From an uncultured Lachnospiraceae bacterium (lineage in GTDB: Bacteria; Bacillota; Clostridia; Lachnospirales; Lachnospiraceae): 25,053 nucleotides of DNA. A program made the translations under genes and the position numbers. Location: assembly GCA_910578605.1 (NCBI GenBank), contig CAJTQG010000042.1, forward strand, positions 1 to 25,053. Direction: 5' to 3'. Each line of letters starts with the position of its first letter. Within the stretch, counting starts at the first letter, position 1. A model generated the notes under the pieces. The model made no database searches. It saw only the letters and a program-made list of their open reading frames with translations, and was not told the origin of the DNA. Shown here piece by piece: positions 22,913 through 25,053 of this stretch.

Positions 22913-23938
22913 ATGGAAAAAAAGAATCTTGATTGGGCAAATATTGGGTTTGGTTATCATAAAACGGACCAGCGTTTTGTGTCTAACTATAAAGCTGGCG
23001 CATGGGATAATGGTACACTGACAAGTGATGATATGGTTACCATCAGCGAATGTGCCTGTGTGCTTCAGTATGCACAGACGGTTTTTGAAGGTATGAAGGC
23101 ATATACTACAGAGGATGGCAGAATTGTTACATTTCGTCCTGATTTAAATGCGCAGCGCATGGAGGACAGCTGTAAGAGGCTTCAGATGCCTGTATATCCA
23201 AAGGACAAATTTGTGGAGGCTATAACTCAGGTAGTGCAGGCAAATGAAGCATATGTACCTCCGTTTGGCAGCGGTGCTACTCTCTATATTCGTCCTTTTA
23301 TGTTTGGAAGCAATGCGGTAATCGGGGTTAAGCCGGCAGATGAATACCAGTTCCGTGTATTTACTACACCGGTTGGACCTTATTTTAAAGGCGGTGTAAA
23401 GCCGATTACAATTCGTGTCAGTGATTATGACAGGGCGGCTCCCCATGGTACAGGGCATATCAAGGCCGGTTTAAATTATGCTATGAGCCTTTATGCAATT
23501 GTAGATGCTCATAACCAAGGGTATGATGAGAATATGTATTTGGATGCGGCAACCAGAACAAAGGTGGAGGAGACAGGAGGAGCGAATTTCCTGTTTGTCA
23601 CTAAGGATAACAAAGTGGTAACACCAAAATCCGACAGTATTCTTCCTTCCATTACAAGGCGCTCTCTTATGTATGTGGCAAAAGAATACTTAGGTCTGCA
23701 GACGGAGGAGAGAGAAGTGGATGTGGAGGAATTAAAGGACTTTGCAGAGTGCGGTCTCTGCGGAACAGCGGCAGTTATCTCTCCTGTAGGAAAAATTGTA
23801 AATCATAATCAGGAAATATTGCTCCCAAGCGGAATGAATGAGATGGGACCAATTACAAAGAAGTTGTATGATACATTGACAGGAATTCAGATGGGACAGA
23901 TTGAGGCGCCAAAAGGTTGGATTCATGTAATTGAATAA
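22913..23938 (+). CDS. ilvE: Branched-chain amino acid aminotransferase
   Basis: A 341-residue cytoplasmic PLP enzyme of fold type IV. It interconverts leucine, isoleucine and valine with their 2-oxo acids using glutamate/2-oxoglutarate, the last step of branched-chain synthesis. The PLP lysine is Lys184 in HGTGHIKAGLNYAMS. Other family marks are LQYAQTVFEGMKAY (about 44-57), LYIRPFMFGSN, VEETGGANFLFV and the phosphate-binding region SDSILPSITRRSL (about 241-253). The length and sequence fit the longer BCAT group rather than the 309-residue E. coli form. AAAGGAAG precedes ATG. It stands alone between two terminators, away from other ilv genes. Confidence 0.96.
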   Translation: MEKKNLDWANIGFGYHKTDQRFVSNYKAGAWDNGTLTSDDMVTISECACVLQYAQTVFEGMKAYTTEDGRIVTFRPDLNAQRMEDSCKRLQMPVYPKDKFVEAITQVVQANEAYVPPFGSGATLYIRPFMFGSNAVIGVKPADEYQFRVFTTPVGPYFKGGVKPITIRVSDYDRAAPHGTGHIKAGLNYAMSLYAIVDAHNQGYDENMYLDAATRTKVEETGGANFLFVTKDNKVVTPKSDSILPSITRRSLMYVAKEYLGLQTEEREVDVEELKDFAECGLCGTAAVISPVGKIVNHNQEILLPSGMNEMGPITKKLYDTLTGIQMGQIEAPKGWIHVIE

Positions 23939-23954
23939 ATAGGACAAGAATGAT

Positions 23955-23988
23955 AAAAGGCTGTTGCACATTTTGGCAATGGCCTTTT
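23955..23988 (+). terminator. Rho-independent terminator after ilvE
   Basis: AAAAGGCTGTTGC (23955-23967) pairs with GCAATGGCCTTTT (23976-23988) over 13 positions, including two wobbles, then GTTT. The A-rich 5-prime side makes it partly bidirectional. Confidence 0.82.
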
Positions 23989-24020
23989 GTTTGGAAAAAT
24001 ATTGGAAAGGAATGCAGACT

Positions 24021-24287
24021 ATGCCAGATGAAAAAATTACATTTACTCAGACAGGAGTTATTAGAAGAAATAATAAAAATGCCGTATGTGTTCGGTTTGA
24101 GAGACAGGGAAATGCTGCAAAGGAGTTTGCGGAAGGATTTGTTCCAGAGTGTAAAATTGTAAAAAGCAATGGCTTTACAAAGGAAGAGATTGAAAAGCTG
24201 GAGGCATATATGTTGGAGGAAAAGCCGGCAATTATTGAAAAAGCAAAGGAAATGAGTAATTTTTTGAAAATGTGGGGAAATAAATAA
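24021..24287 (+). CDS. Small uncharacterised protein
   Basis: An 88-residue soluble protein that I do not recognise. It opens with a probable beta part (EKITFTQTGVIRRNNKNAVCVRFER), then a likely helical half (GFTKEEIEKLEAYMLEEKPAIIEKAKEMS). There is no signal peptide, membrane segment or metal-binding cluster; two cysteines are present. I chose ATG 24021, nine bases after AAAGGA; an earlier in-frame ATG at 23964 lies inside the ilvE terminator and lacks a ribosome site. Codon use looks like that of the neighbours, so it is probably a genuine core gene. Position between ilvE and DUF1836 gives no clear function. Confidence 0.7.
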   Translation: MPDEKITFTQTGVIRRNNKNAVCVRFERQGNAAKEFAEGFVPECKIVKSNGFTKEEIEKLEAYMLEEKPAIIEKAKEMSNFLKMWGNK

Positions 24288-24302
24288 GTGAGTATAATCT
24301 AC

Positions 24303-24331
24303 TTGTCATATAGTTTTAAATACTATATAAT
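24303..24331 (+). promoter_or_regulatory. Promoter of the DUF1836 gene with a dyad in the spacer
   Basis: TTGTCA (24303-24308), exactly 17 bp, TATAAT (24326-24331). Within it TATAGT and ACTATA form an inverted repeat around TTTAAAT, a possible operator. The leader to the start codon is about 200 bases. Confidence 0.75.
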
Positions 24332-24541
24332 AGAGTAGTGTTATTTTATATGGATAGGATTTGGTTTGTGGAGTGCACATATGAAGATTTATTCTGTATA
24401 AATATGCACGCATTTATGTGAAGCTGTCATATGGATTATTGGCAATGCTGTCTAGTACATTAGTACAGAAAATAAAAAGCAGAAAGATTGGGTATACTAG
24501 ATATCATTTTGACAGAAGGAGAATGTGGAGATGAAAGGTTT

Positions 24542-25053
24542 ATGTCAGTAAATAGTAAAGAATTATTAGATGATATTATTAAAAAATTGAATATTATAGA
24601 TGCCAATGATATTCCTAATATTGCTCTATATATGGATCAGGTAACTACTTTTATGGATTCCCAGTTAAAAGAATCAAAACGTTTTAGTGATGACAAAATT
24701 TTAACAAAAACTATGATTAACAATTATGCTAAAAACGATTTGCTGCCGCCGCCAGAGAAAAAGAAGTATTCTAAGGAGCATGTATTGCTGCTTACTTTTA
24801 TATATTATTTTAAGAATATTATGTCAATCAACGATATAAAAAGCTTGTTAGAACCACTGGGAAAAGAATTTTACTATAAGAAGAAAGAAGTTTCCTTAGA
24901 AGAGATTTACACTTCCATTCAGCAGTTGGAGGTGGACAAGCTGCCGGATATTCAGCAGGAGATAGAGAGATTGATTGTGGAATCCAAGGGGATTTTTACA
25001 AATCAGCAGGAGGGAGACAAGGAATTTCTGGAATTGTTTGCATTGATTTCAAT
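24542..25053 (+). CDS. DUF1836 domain-containing protein (partial, cut by window end)
   Basis: The first 170 residues of a cytoplasmic protein of the DUF1836 (YkrK-like) family found in Firmicutes. Recognisable stretches are ILTKTMINNYAKNDLLPPPE (about 57-76) and KKYSKEHVLLLTFIYYFKN (about 78-96); the first resembles a MerR-like helix-turn-helix with a wing, so DNA binding is plausible but unproven. The start at ATG 24542 is backed by GGAG 11 bases upstream; a six-codon frame begins at 24531 and overlaps it. The gene is open at base 25053. B. subtilis YkrK regulates htpX, but no target can be named here. Confidence 0.88.
   Translation, partial: MSVNSKELLDDIIKKLNIIDANDIPNIALYMDQVTTFMDSQLKESKRFSDDKILTKTMINNYAKNDLLPPPEKKKYSKEHVLLLTFIYYFKNIMSINDIKSLLEPLGKEFYYKKKEVSLEEIYTSIQQLEVDKLPDIQQEIERLIVESKGIFTNQQEGDKEFLELFALIS

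Overview
The window looks like chromosomal DNA of a Gram-positive anaerobe of the Clostridia, most likely a Lachnospiraceae gut commensal. The evidence is low to moderate GC, strong AGGAGG-type ribosome binding sites, U-tailed hairpin terminators, a DUF1836 gene, dCache chemoreceptors, a hybrid PAS histidine kinase and a BlaI-like repressor. No rRNA, tRNA, CRISPR array, transposase or integrase was seen. The species call is inference.

Bases 1-3480 are an AT-rich accessory patch that looks like decayed integrative-element cargo. It holds an XRE regulator, three broken pieces of the small cysteine-rich KTR protein typical of conjugative elements (614-727, 2827-2889, 3415-3438), a TetR regulator with a consensus promoter flanked by two 21-bp operators, two overlapping flavodoxin-fold genes, and a strong promoter plus palindromic operator (3293-3337) that no longer has a gene behind it. 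Strong hairpin terminators close both ends of the patch's internal units.

Bases 3624-5970 encode an ascorbate-type PTS permease split into EIIA, EIIC and EIIB, closed by a terminator at 6064-6107. No catabolic gene or PTS-type regulator lies beside it.

Bases 6263-14150 hold the most interesting block. A membrane CHASE2 adenylate cyclase is followed with no gap by a TIM-barrel sugar-phosphate isomerase/epimerase-like protein, then by a GAF/HD-GYP protein (candidate c-di-GMP phosphodiesterase). After a 315-bp leader come a secreted 708-residue beta-repeat protein and a membrane-anchored FecR-domain protein with an acidic repeat linker. CHASE2 cyclases and FecR proteins are often gene neighbours in other phyla, so this may be a Gram-positive surface-sensing module linking an extracytoplasmic cue to cAMP and c-di-GMP.

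Bases 14345-22786 continue the signalling theme: two dCache methyl-accepting chemotaxis proteins, a basic-tailed rRNA-type methyltransferase, a cytoplasmic hybrid histidine kinase divergent from the second chemoreceptor, an FMN-binding lipoprotein and a small BlaI/MecI-type repressor.

Bases 22913-25053 return to housekeeping: branched-chain aminotransferase IlvE, a small uncharacterised protein and a DUF1836 protein cut by the window end.
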